DNA from: Halobacterium sp. CBA1132
GTDB lineage: Archaea; Halobacteriota; Halobacteria; Halobacteriales; Halobacteriaceae
NCBI RefSeq assembly: GCF_001485535.1
Contig: NZ_BCMZ01000001.1
Coordinates: 1,860,001-1,924,000 of the forward strand
Direction: 5' to 3'
DNA: 64,000 nt
Shown piece after piece: positions 47,521 through 55,676 of this stretch. The translations under genes were made by a program, and so were the position numbers. The notes below the pieces were generated by a model that worked only from the letters and a program-made list of their open reading frames with translations, made no database searches and was not told where the DNA came from. Numbering within the stretch: the first letter of the stretch is position 1; each line of letters opens with the position of its first letter.

Positions 47521-48146
47521 TTGAGGTGGTCTGGAACGACTGCTGTCTTGGTTTCGCCACGCGCCAGCGCCGTCTGTCCGGTCCGGGCAATCTCCCGGAT
47601 GCCGAACTGCCGGTAGGCGTCGATGGCGTCGTTTATCTTCTGCTCGTCTCCCGTCAGCTCGACCGTGATCGTGCGCGGGCCGGCGTCGAGGGTCTTGCCG
47701 TTGTACATCTCCGTAATCGCGTGGACCTCGTGGGGGCGGTCGGCGTCGACTTTCACCACCACGAGCTCGCGGGTCACCGCGTCGGTCTCGAGTTCGCGGA
47801 CGTGGATGACCGGGACGACTTTCTCCAGTTGCTTCTCGACTTGGTCGATGCCGGGGTCGGGCTCCTCGACGACGACGGTGATTCGCGCCCAGTCGTCGTT
47901 CTGGGTGTCAGCGACGGTCAGCGACTCGATGTTGAACTGCCGCCGGCTGAACAGCCCGGACACGCGCGCGAGCACGCCCGGCTCGTGTTCGACGAGCGCG
48001 GAGATGACGGTGCGCCGCGGCGGATGCTCGGCTTCCGCTTCGGGGTCGATGCGGATGCCCTGCGAACTCCGGCGCCCCGTCGGTCGTCGACGGTCCTCCG
48101 GAGCGGGGCCGGGCAGCCCCTCTGCGTCGGCGTCTCGCTCGCTCAT
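47517..48146 (-). CDS. ilvN: Acetolactate synthase regulatory subunit
   Basis: 209 aa. After a disordered acidic N-terminus (about 45 residues, longer than bacterial IlvN/IlvH) come the ACT domain ([30 protein letters not shown] in segments) and the ALS_ss C-terminal domain with [24 protein letters not shown]. It binds a branched-chain amino acid to give feedback inhibition of IlvB. Overlaps ilvB and ilvC by 4 nt each. Confidence 0.95.
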   Translation of the reverse strand: MSERDADAEGLPGPAPEDRRRPTGRRSSQGIRIDPEAEAEHPPRRTVISALVEHEPGVLARVSGLFSRRQFNIESLTVADTQNDDWARITVVVEEPDPGIDQVEKQLEKVVPVIHVRELETDAVTRELVVVKVDADRPHEVHAITEMYNGKTLDAGPRTITVELTGDEQKINDAIDAYRQFGIREIARTGQTALARGETKTAVVPDHLK

Positions 48147-49927
48147 AGGTGGTCACCCGTGAGCGCGAACTGGCCGTTGTCACCGCCCGACGGAACCATC
48201 GGGTAGACGTCCTCGGTCGGGTCGATGTAGACATCGACGACGGCGGGGCCGTCGGTGGCGAGCGCGTCCTCGATGACGCCGGGGGCGTCGTCGTAGTCCT
48301 CGATGCGGAAGCCGTCCGCACCGAACGCCTCCGCGAGCGTGTCGAACTTCGGCACCCACGGGTACTCGGAGGCCATCCGGCGCCCCTCGAAGAAGGCGTC
48401 CTGCCACTGGCGGACCATCCCGATGGCTTCGTTGTTCAACACGAACACGGTGATGTCCATCTGCTCGCGGACCGCGACGACGAGTTCCTGACACGTCATC
48501 ATGAACGAGCCGTCGCCGTCGAAGCAGACGACGGACTGGTCGTCGTCGGCGGCGACGCGCGCGCCGATAGCCGACGGCAGCCCGTACCCCATCGCGCCGA
48601 GGCCGTGGGAGGACACCCACGTCCGCGGCTCCGTGTACGTCCAGTACTGGCAGGCCCACATCTGGTGTTGGCCGACGCCGGTCGTGACCACGGTGTCGTC
48701 GTCGGTCGCCTCGTCGACGGCCTCGACGACGTACTGGGGCTTCACCGGTTCGTCCTCGGGCGCCGCGTAGTCCAACGGGTACTCTCGGTACCACTCGCGG
48801 CACTGCGCCACCCAGTCATCGGTCTCGGGCGACCCAGGCATCGCCTCGTCCAGTTGGTCGAGGACGGTGCCAGCGTCGCCGACCAGCGGGTGGTCGGCTT
48901 CGACGTTCTTCGAAATCTCGGCGGGGTCGATGTCGACGTGGACGACCGTCGCGTCCGGCGCGAACGAGTCGACGCCGCCGGTCAGGCGGTCGTCGAAGCG
49001 CGTGCCGATTGCCAGCAGGCAGTCGGTCAGCGTGATGGCCATGTTCGCGTAGCCGGTGCCGTGCATCCCCGCCATCTCCAGGGCGAGGTCGTGGTCCTCG
49101 GGGAACGCGCCGATGCCCGGCATCGTCGTCACGACCGGAATTTCGTGCTCGGTCGCGAACGCGTACAGCTCCTCGGTGGCGTCGCCTTTGACGACGCCGC
49201 CGCCCGCCAGAATCACGGGTTCGTCGGCGTCCACGAGCGTCTGCGCGGCGGCCGCGACCTTCTCGTCGTCGGCGTGCGTCTGCACGTCGACGGTGCCCGG
49301 AACTTCCGGCTCGACGGGGTCGACCTCGGTCTCGCCGGTCGTGACGTCCTTCGGCAGGTCGACGACCGTCGGCCCCTGTCGGCCGTGGTTCGCGAGCGCG
49401 AACGCGGTGCTGACGTCCTCGCCGACGCTGTCGGGGCTGGACGCGAAGTAGTTCGACTTCGTAATCGGGGTCGTCACGCCCACGGTGTCGGTCTCCTGGA
49501 ACGCGTCGTTCCCGACGAGGTCCGTGGGGACCTGCCCGGTGAGCGCGACAACCGGCTCCGAGTCCATGTCGGCGTCCGCGAGCCCGGTCACGAGGTTCGT
49601 CGCGCCCGGGCCGGACGTCGCCATACAGATACCGGGGTCGCCCGTGACGGCGCCGTAGGCGTCCGCTGCGTGCGCGGCGCCCTGCTCGTGCGCCATCGTG
49701 ACGTGGCGTAGCTCGGAGTCGTACAGCGCGTCGTAGACGGGCATGATGGCGCCGCCCTGCACGCCGAACACCGTCTCGACGCCCGCGGTTTCCAGCGACG
49801 CGATGACGGACTCCGCGCCCGTTCGCTTCGTCGCGTCACCGTCGGCGGCGTCAGTCGGCTCGGCGGCCTCGCTGTCGGCGTCCGGCTCGGCGTCGCCGGG
49901 TTCGGTCACTGCGCCGTGGTCTGTCAT
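48143..49927 (-). CDS. ilvB: Acetolactate synthase catalytic subunit
   Basis: ThDP- and FAD-dependent enzyme of 594 aa. N-terminal ThDP-binding Glu in VTMAHEQGAAHAADAYG (about residue 77-93), central domain, and C-terminal ThDP motif GDGSFMMTCQELV (about 476-488) with LNNEAIGMVRQWQ. About 45 extra acidic residues precede the conserved start GAESVIASLETAGVETVFG. First gene of the seven-gene operon; ggagg stands 8-12 nt before the ATG at 49925-49927. The start overlaps the TGA of a 15-codon reading frame (see findings). Confidence 0.97.
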   Translation of the reverse strand: MTDHGAVTEPGDAEPDADSEAAEPTDAADGDATKRTGAESVIASLETAGVETVFGVQGGAIMPVYDALYDSELRHVTMAHEQGAAHAADAYGAVTGDPGICMATSGPGATNLVTGLADADMDSEPVVALTGQVPTDLVGNDAFQETDTVGVTTPITKSNYFASSPDSVGEDVSTAFALANHGRQGPTVVDLPKDVTTGETEVDPVEPEVPGTVDVQTHADDEKVAAAAQTLVDADEPVILAGGGVVKGDATEELYAFATEHEIPVVTTMPGIGAFPEDHDLALEMAGMHGTGYANMAITLTDCLLAIGTRFDDRLTGGVDSFAPDATVVHVDIDPAEISKNVEADHPLVGDAGTVLDQLDEAMPGSPETDDWVAQCREWYREYPLDYAAPEDEPVKPQYVVEAVDEATDDDTVVTTGVGQHQMWACQYWTYTEPRTWVSSHGLGAMGYGLPSAIGARVAADDDQSVVCFDGDGSFMMTCQELVVAVREQMDITVFVLNNEAIGMVRQWQDAFFEGRRMASEYPWVPKFDTLAEAFGADGFRIEDYDDAPGVIEDALATDGPAVVDVYIDPTEDVYPMVPSGGDNGQFALTGDHL

Positions 49928-50032
49928 CGATACCCCTCCCGCTGTGTCGCGTCGTGTGTGGACTGTGTCATGGCGGATGCTGCGGTGGCTGTCGGTGGTC
50001 GGTTGGTCCGGTCGGTTCGCAGAGAAGTGATA

Positions 50033-50054
50033 GTAGGGGAGCTTACGCCCCTAC
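50033..50054 (-). promoter_or_regulatory. Hairpin in ilvB leader
   Basis: gtagggg (50033-50039) and cccctac (50048-50054) form a perfect 7-bp stem with loop agcttacg. It is about 110 nt upstream of ilvB and downstream of the predicted transcription start, so it would be in the mRNA leader. It has no T-run on the coding strand, so it is not an obvious terminator. Confidence 0.45.
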
Positions 50055-50117
50055 AATACCGACAATCGCACCGCTGTCCGCGAGAAAGACCGCGCGTGTG
50101 GCGTCGGACAGCATCGT

Positions 50118-50148
50118 AGCCCGACAGTCGGGCTCGACGAATAAAGCC
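50118..50148 (-). promoter_or_regulatory. ilvB promoter: TATA box and palindromic operator candidate
   Basis: On the minus strand ggctttat (50141-50148) is the best TATA-like element in the leuA-ilvB gap. About 7-23 nt downstream lies a perfect palindrome agcccga-cag-tcgggct (50118-50134), i.e. between the TATA box and the expected start of transcription. This is the classic position for a repressor operator. The 253-bp gap shows that ilvB is transcribed separately from leuA. The protein that binds is unknown. Confidence 0.5.
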
Positions 50149-50180
50149 GTTGCTGGGCGCGCAATACCTGCCGGGAGACA

Positions 50181-51380
50181 TTACGCCTTCACCTCCTCCG
50201 TCTCCCGGTCGATACCGACCTCGCCCGCGAACGCGCGGAGGACGGCATCGGTGACGACTTCGTCGTCGCCGGCGTGGGCTTTCACCTTCTTCGTGACCTC
50301 GCGTACCTCCTCGTCCGTCGGGTCGAATCCCGCGTCTTCGAGGTGGTCGCGGACGGCGTGCGTGCCCGTGTGCTTCCCGAGCACGACTTCACGCTCGGCG
50401 CCGACCATCTCGGGCGTCATCACGCCCGGTTCGAACGTCTCGCTGTTCTCGATGACGCCAGCCGCGTGGATACCCGACTCGTGGGCGAACGCGTGCGCGC
50501 CGACCACGGGCTTGTTCACCGGGACCGGGACCGACGACCGCTCGGAGACCAGCTTCGAGAGGTCCGTGATAGCGGTCGTGTCGACTCCCGTGTCGGCACC
50601 GTAGAGACTCTCGGCGGCCATCACCACCTCTTCGAAGGCGGCGTTACCGGCGCGCTCGCCGATGCCGTTGACCGACACCTGCATCTGGTCGGCGCCGTAC
50701 TCCACGCCCGTCAGGGCGTTGGCGGTCGCCAACCCGAAGTCGTCGTGCGTGTGCACGTCGATGCGGGCGTCGGTGTGCTGGCCGACGAACTCGACGAGTT
50801 CGCCGAACCGCTTGGGCGTCCCGACGCCGCAGGTGTCGGGGATGTTGATCCAGTCGACCCCGACCTCGTCGACCGCTTCGACGATTTCCGCGAGGAACTC
50901 GGGGTCCGTCCGCGTGGCGTCCATCGGCGAGAACATCACTTCGGCGCCGGATTCGGCGGCCTGCTCGACCGCGGCGACCGAGCGCGCGACGACGTCCTCG
51001 CGTGTGCTGTGCATCGAGTCTTCGATCTGCACGTCGCTGGTGGACGCGAAGACGTGGATCATCCCCACGCCGGCGTCCACAGCGGCTTCGACGTCGGACT
51101 CCACGACGCGGGCGAGCCCGCACGTGGTCGCGTCTGTCGAAGCGGCGATGTCGGCGACCGCCTTGGCCTCCTGTTCGCTGTTGGCCGGGAACCCGGCCTC
51201 GATGACGTCGACGTTCGCGTCGTCGAGCGCGGCCGCTATGGCGCGCTTGTCCTCGTAGCTGAAGGAGGTCCGTGGCGTCTGCTCGCCGTCACGCAGCGTG
51301 GTGTCGAAGATTCGTACCGTCTCGAATTCATTACGTTGGGCTAATGTGCCCTGGAAGAACCCGTTCCCCCGGACTTGCAC
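50181..51380 (-). CDS. leuA: 2-isopropylmalate synthase (short form, possibly citramalate synthase)
   Basis: HMGL-like TIM-barrel enzyme of 399 aa condensing acetyl-CoA with a 2-keto acid. Conserved: FDTTLRDGEQTPRTSF, metal-binding HTHDDFGLATAN, GIGERAGNA. It ends near residue 399 without the C-terminal LeuA dimer/allosteric domain of full-length LeuA (which would add about 120 residues), so it may escape leucine feedback. Next to leuBCD it is most likely LeuA; citramalate synthase is the alternative. The start is uncertain: GTG at 51378-51380 is chosen as the conserved GFFQGTLAQRNEFE block follows; an ATG at 51506 would add 42 residues. Confidence 0.9.
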   Translation of the reverse strand: MQVRGNGFFQGTLAQRNEFETVRIFDTTLRDGEQTPRTSFSYEDKRAIAAALDDANVDVIEAGFPANSEQEAKAVADIAASTDATTCGLARVVESDVEAAVDAGVGMIHVFASTSDVQIEDSMHSTREDVVARSVAAVEQAAESGAEVMFSPMDATRTDPEFLAEIVEAVDEVGVDWINIPDTCGVGTPKRFGELVEFVGQHTDARIDVHTHDDFGLATANALTGVEYGADQMQVSVNGIGERAGNAAFEEVVMAAESLYGADTGVDTTAITDLSKLVSERSSVPVPVNKPVVGAHAFAHESGIHAAGVIENSETFEPGVMTPEMVGAEREVVLGKHTGTHAVRDHLEDAGFDPTDEEVREVTKKVKAHAGDDEVVTDAVLRAFAGEVGIDRETEEVKA

Positions 51381-51765
51381 CGGGCGCCTCGTTGTGAGAC
51401 ATCGTACCACTCTCGCAGGGCGCCGACCATTTACGTGTTTCCCCTGGACAGAATTTTGCGCGGCGAGATTTGTCATCGTCGTTCCTGTAGAAGCAGAGAA
51501 CCGCAAGACAGCAGTACGTCAAAGGAAATATTAGGAGGATTACCCACACTATATCCATGAATGTCCGAACGTTCGCCTCGAACGCCGATTCGGGGGCAAA
51601 ACCGGACATTCGTCGATGGTCCGCGGCGTGCGCGCGCTCACCACGCCCCATCGTGGCGTGCGTAACAGTTATGATATGGAATTGAAACGTGGATGGTGTG
51701 CAACACCGACAGGCTGCACTCGGCACGGACAGACTCCCGACTCGCGGGTTCCCCGCGGTGGACGA
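51381..51765. other. 385-bp divergent gap leuA / DUF2269-like gene
   Basis: This gap is lower in GC than the rest of the window. It includes candidate TATA elements for leuA (ctaatattt on the minus strand near 51530; gatatagt near 51550), a 10-bp palindrome cgaacgttcg (51566-51575), and a wider inverted repeat gaatgtccg (51559-51567) / cggacattc (51603-51611). A frame rich in Ile/Leu/Val runs across it on the minus strand (see rejected list). The symmetric repeats suggest a shared control region of both divergent genes. Confidence 0.5.
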
Positions 51766-52512
51766 ATGAGCGTCCGCGAAATCGTCCGCGGCCTCGCCGT
51801 CCGCGCGAACCCCGCGTTCGCCGTCGGCGTCGTCGGCGTCTCCCTGCTCGCGCTCGTGTACGCCACCACGTTCGCCGACGTCATCCACCACACGTACGTC
51901 CACGTCATGGCGGGCGTCCTCTGGACCGGTATCGACGTCTTCATGGCCGTCGTCCTCGGCCCCGTTCTCGGCGGCCTCGACGTCGAACAGCGCGCCAACT
52001 TCTTCGAACGACTCACCCCGAAGACGTCGTTCCTGTTGCCGTCGCTCGCCACGGTCACCATCGCCGGCGGCATCACGCTCGCGCTCCGCCTCCCCGGCCT
52101 CTTCGAGCACGCCCACGTCTGGCTCGCCATCTTCACGTTCGTCGCGCTCGTCCCGACGCTGCTGCTCGTCGGCTGGGAGTTCGACGCGTTCGGCGACTGG
52201 CGCTGGCAGGCGTGGTTCGGCGCCGCGCTCGCCGTCAGCCTCGGCTACCTCGCCGTGACGCTGCCAGACTTCGGCTGGACCGAACCCGTCTTCGTCGTCG
52301 CGCTCGCCATCGTCGCCGTCCTCAACGTTCTCGGGTTCGGGGTGTTGATGCCCGGCGAAGTCCGGATGTACCAGCAGATGACCTCCGAGAACCCCGACAC
52401 CGAAGTCATCGCCGACATCGGGATGCGAAACGCCAAACTCGGCGGGATTCAAGGCGTCTTCCAGTTGGCCGTCGTCGCCACGATGGTGTACATCCGCTAC
52501 GGCGGCTTCTAG
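51766..52512 (+). CDS. DUF2269-like integral membrane protein
   Basis: Membrane protein of 248 aa with about six or seven hydrophobic segments. The segment HHTYVHVMAGVLWTGIDVFMAVVLGPVLGG (in parts, residues about 42-71) resembles DUF2269/CopD-like proteins in which helix His residues may bind heme. LTPKTSFLLPSLATVTI and GIQGVFQLAVVATMVYIRYGGF follow. Function unknown, possibly redox or copper related. The ATG at 51766 is preferred to an earlier in-frame start as MSVREIVRG leads into the first helix. Confidence 0.8.
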   Translation: MSVREIVRGLAVRANPAFAVGVVGVSLLALVYATTFADVIHHTYVHVMAGVLWTGIDVFMAVVLGPVLGGLDVEQRANFFERLTPKTSFLLPSLATVTIAGGITLALRLPGLFEHAHVWLAIFTFVALVPTLLLVGWEFDAFGDWRWQAWFGAALAVSLGYLAVTLPDFGWTEPVFVVALAIVAVLNVLGFGVLMPGEVRMYQQMTSENPDTEVIADIGMRNAKLGGIQGVFQLAVVATMVYIRYGGF

Positions 52513-52558
52513 TTCGCTCGAGCGAAACCAACCCACAGGCGGCAGACGACGCGTTTTC

Positions 52559-52661
52559 GAAAGCCCCGGCGCGCTCCAGTTGCGCGCCTCGCTGCGCTCC
52601 TCGCTCCGCTGCGGTGCTTGCTTCGGCGTGCTTCCCGGAGCGCGCCGCCCCTTTCAGTCCC
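52559..52661 (+). repeat. Dispersed structured element, copy B
   Basis: 103 bp starting gaaagccccgg and ending gcccctttcagtccc, the same ends as copy A. Arms ggcgcgctcc (52568-52577) and ggagcgcgcc (52637-52646) form a perfect 10-bp stem whose sequence differs from that of copy A. The central words cctcgctgcgctcctcg and gcggtgcttgc are shared. It lies between the DUF2269-like gene and pdxS. Confidence 0.75.
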
Positions 52662-52725
52662 ACCCGATAGCGGCTGCTCGGCAGGCTGTGGTTGCCGCCG
52701 ACGGCTGCAAAAACGAGAGCGACGC

Positions 52726-53634
52726 TTAGTTGCCGCGGTCCTGCAGTTTCTCTTCTTCGGGGAGGTCGGCGTTCGCCTCGCCCTTCATGCCAGAGCCGAT
52801 GTTCGACGAAATCTCGGCGAGGCGCTCGGGGTCGTCCCAGTTGTTCACGGCGTCGACGATGGCGCGGCCCATCGACTCGGGGTCCTCCGCGCCGAAGATA
52901 CCGGAGCCGACGAAGATGCCGTCGCACTCGTGGTGCATCATCAGCGCCGCGTCGGCGGGCGTCGCGATGCCGCCCGCCGCGAAGTTCACGACCGGCAGCC
53001 GCCCCATCTCGGCGGTCTCGTGGACGAGGTCGGCGGGCGCCTCGATGTCGCGGGCGTAGTGCTCGCGCTCCTCGTGGGTCATCCCCTCGAGCTCGCGGAT
53101 GGCGCCCTTGATGGTGCGCTGGTGGTGGACGGCCTGGTTCACGTCGCCCGTGCCGGCCTCGCCCTTCGTGCGAATCATCGCCGCGCCCTCGTCGATGCGC
53201 CGGAGCGCCTCGCCGAGGTTGCGCGCGCCGCAGACGAACGGCGACGTGAACTCGCGCTTGTCGATGTGGTACTTGTCGTCGGCGGGCGTCAGCACCTCGG
53301 ACTCGTCTATCATGTCCACGCCGACGGCCTCCAGAATCTCGGCTTCCTTCGTGTGGCCGATGCGGGACTTCCCCATCACCGGGATGGAGACCGCGTCGAT
53401 AATCTCCTCGACGTCCGCGGGGTCGGCCATCCGCGCGACGCCGCCGCGCTTGCGGATGTCCGCCGGCACCGCTTCCAGAGACATCACGGCGACCGCGCCG
53501 GCTTCCTCCGCAATCTTGGCCTGCTCGGCGTTCACCACGTCCATGATGACGCCGCCCTTCTGCATCTTCGCGAACCCGCGTTTCACGAGGTCGCTGCCGC
53601 GCCGCAAGTCCTCCAGGTCGGTCTCGGTAGCCAT
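52726..53634 (-). CDS. pdxS: Pyridoxal 5'-phosphate synthase lyase subunit PdxS
   Basis: TIM-barrel enzyme of 302 aa that builds PLP from ribose 5-phosphate, glyceraldehyde 3-phosphate and ammonia from PdxT (not in the window). Conserved: [40 protein letters not shown] (Schiff-base Lys), TKGEAGTGD phosphate loop and [13 protein letters not shown] 53632-53634 gives [13 protein letters not shown]. Divergent from the FNT-UspA gene with a 106-bp gap. PLP is needed by the branched-chain aminotransferase step of the pathway encoded next to it. Confidence 0.97.
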   Translation of the reverse strand: MATETDLEDLRRGSDLVKRGFAKMQKGGVIMDVVNAEQAKIAEEAGAVAVMSLEAVPADIRKRGGVARMADPADVEEIIDAVSIPVMGKSRIGHTKEAEILEAVGVDMIDESEVLTPADDKYHIDKREFTSPFVCGARNLGEALRRIDEGAAMIRTKGEAGTGDVNQAVHHQRTIKGAIRELEGMTHEEREHYARDIEAPADLVHETAEMGRLPVVNFAAGGIATPADAALMMHHECDGIFVGSGIFGAEDPESMGRAIVDAVNNWDDPERLAEISSNIGSGMKGEANADLPEEEKLQDRGN

Positions 53635-53740
53635 ACGAGGGTGTTGCGGGCGCCGCCGCTTAATTGGGTTGGTTGCGGAACGACCGGGTCGCGCCACCCC
53701 GATGGCAAACGATTAGGGAGCCCCAGCCAACGCTCCGATA

Positions 53741-55627
53741 ATGACTGACAGAGACGATTCGGACGCGCCGTCCGCGCCCGACGCCCGTCCACCGAAGCGA
53801 GAGCCGGGCGGCGGTTCGACTTCGGCGGACGCACCCGACCCCGAGGAGTCCGTCCGGGAGGCCATCGAGCGCTCTCGCAGCGGCGCGCCCGCGGTCGGTT
53901 CGGTCGTCCGCGACCGCTTCACGTCCAACGAAATCTTCCAGCGCATCATCGCGGCCGCCGACGAGGAGATCACCTCGGGCAGCCGCGAGTTGTTCTTCAG
54001 CGCGCTCGCGGCCGGCTTCGCCATCACCATCACGTTCATGCTGTACGTCTCGCTGACCGCCACGACCGGCGGCGACCCCGTGCTGAGCGCGCTGTTGTAC
54101 CCGCTCGGCTTCATCTACATCATCATCGGCGGCTACCAGCTCTACACCGAGAACACGCTCCCGCCGGTCGCGCTGACGCTGGAACGCCTCGCGAGCATCC
54201 CCGCGCTGTTGCGCAACTGGACGGTCGTGCTCGCGGGGAACTTCCTCGGCGGCGCGCTCGGCGCGGCCGCGCTCGCGTTCGGCGGCGTCATCTCCCCGGA
54301 GGCCGCCGAAGTCGCGATGTACCTCGGGCAGAAGGGCGTTGCGACGCCGTGGTGGGACCTGTTCTCGAAGGCCGCGTTCGCGGGACTGGTCGTCGCCGGC
54401 GTCGTCTGGGTGGAGTACGCCGCCCGGGACACTATCTCCCGAATCGTCGTGGTCTACGTGGCGTTCCTCGCGATTCCGCTCGGCGGACTCTACCACTCCG
54501 TCGTCTCGTTCACGGAGATGACGTACCTCGTCCTCCGGGGGTCGCTGTCGGTTACGACCGGCCTCTGGGAGTTCGTGCTTCCCGTGTTGCTCGGGAACAC
54601 CGTCGGCGGCGTCCTGCTCGTCACCGTCGTCAACTACTTCCAGACGACCGAACACCGCCTCGCCTCGGCGCGCTTCGAGGGCGCTGACCGCCAGCTCTCC
54701 GTCCGCGAGTGGCTGTTCGGTGGGCTCGTCGGTCGCTCGTACGTCCCCCTCATCGACCACACCGAGGGCGCGCTCGCGGAGGCCGACGAGTACCGCATCG
54801 TCGTCCCGATATCGAACCCGCGCACGGAGACCAACCTCGTGGAGTTGGCGTGCACGCTCGCCAGTCAGAAGCCCGGCGCGTCCGTCCACGTCGTCCACAT
54901 CGTCCAGATGCCCGACCGGACCCCCGGCGGCTACCGGGTCGACCAGCACGAGCGTATCGTCGAGAACTCCGACGACCTGATGTCCGACATCCGCGAGTTG
55001 GCCGCGGGCTACGACGTCCCCTGCGAGACGTCGACCGTGGTCTCGCACCGCTCGTTCGAGGAGCTATTCGACGCCGCGAAGCGCAAGCGCGCCGACCTCA
55101 TGGTGATGGGGTGGGGCGACGACCGCCTCTGGTCGAACGGCCGCGCGGAGCGCCCGCTGGACGAACTCACGAACCGGCTGCCGTCGGACGTGCTCGTGTT
55201 CAGGGACCGCGGGCTCGACGCCTCCCGCATCTTGCTCCCGGTCGTGGACAACCCCCACGCCGACCTGAACGCGGAGGTCGCGCGCACGCTCCGCCAGACC
55301 GCCGGGTCGGAGGTCACGCTCCTGCGCGTCGTCGACAGCCCCGACGACCACGAGGCCGGCGAGCGGTTCCTCGCCGACTGGGCGGCCGAACACGACCTCG
55401 AAGACGCGACGTTGCGCGTCGACGACTCGGGGGACGTCGAGTCCGCAATCGCCGGCGAGTGCGGCGACCACACGCTGCTGTTGATCGGTGCGACCTCACA
55501 GGGACTGCTCGCGCGCCTCGCCCGGAACGCCCTCCACTACGACATCGTGCAGGATGTCGAAACCTCGATGATTCTCGCCGAGCGCGCGACCGACCGCGGC
55601 CTCCTCCAGCGGCTGTTCGGTCGGTAG
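53741..55627 (+). CDS. Formate/nitrite transporter (FNT) fused to two UspA domains
   Basis: Fusion protein of 628 aa. Residues 1-75 are a disordered acidic N-terminus. Residues about 80-310 form an FNT channel: EIFQRIIAAADEEI start, TENTLPP (about 136-142, omega-loop-like) and YHSVVSF with the central pore His at residue 252. Residues about 345-480 and 485-615 are two Usp-like domains (ADEYRIVVPISNPRTE; RILLPVVDNPH), the first lacking a clear ATP motif, the second with GATSQGLLARLARNALHYDIV. It would conduct a small monovalent anion with cytosolic sensing domains. Start ATG 53741. Confidence 0.92.
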   Translation: MTDRDDSDAPSAPDARPPKREPGGGSTSADAPDPEESVREAIERSRSGAPAVGSVVRDRFTSNEIFQRIIAAADEEITSGSRELFFSALAAGFAITITFMLYVSLTATTGGDPVLSALLYPLGFIYIIIGGYQLYTENTLPPVALTLERLASIPALLRNWTVVLAGNFLGGALGAAALAFGGVISPEAAEVAMYLGQKGVATPWWDLFSKAAFAGLVVAGVVWVEYAARDTISRIVVVYVAFLAIPLGGLYHSVVSFTEMTYLVLRGSLSVTTGLWEFVLPVLLGNTVGGVLLVTVVNYFQTTEHRLASARFEGADRQLSVREWLFGGLVGRSYVPLIDHTEGALAEADEYRIVVPISNPRTETNLVELACTLASQKPGASVHVVHIVQMPDRTPGGYRVDQHERIVENSDDLMSDIRELAAGYDVPCETSTVVSHRSFEELFDAAKRKRADLMVMGWGDDRLWSNGRAERPLDELTNRLPSDVLVFRDRGLDASRILLPVVDNPHADLNAEVARTLRQTAGSEVTLLRVVDSPDDHEAGERFLADWAAEHDLEDATLRVDDSGDVESAIAGECGDHTLLLIGATSQGLLARLARNALHYDIVQDVETSMILAERATDRGLLQRLFGR

Positions 55628-55676
55628 GCGGCCCGCTTCCGTCAGAGCTATGCGGCGGTCCCGCGACCCCCCAGAC

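Noticed and set aside
50181-51506. Longer LeuA starting at the ATG at 51504-51506
   Set aside because: The extra 42 residues have non-genomic codon use and no family match; kept only as an alternative start.
51331-51558. 75-codon frame upstream of leuA beginning MDIVWVILLIF, rich in Ile/Leu/Val, looking like an attenuator leader peptide
   Set aside because: Codon use is unlike the genome (many ATA, CTA, GTA, TTT), the best leuA TATA box lies inside it so most of it may not be transcribed, and no terminator/antiterminator pair is visible.
51557-51685. Short plus-strand frame MNVRTFASNADSG with an aggagg 18 nt upstream
   Set aside because: Spacing is wrong for a ribosome site, the frame crosses the symmetric repeats of the control region, and no known product is seen.
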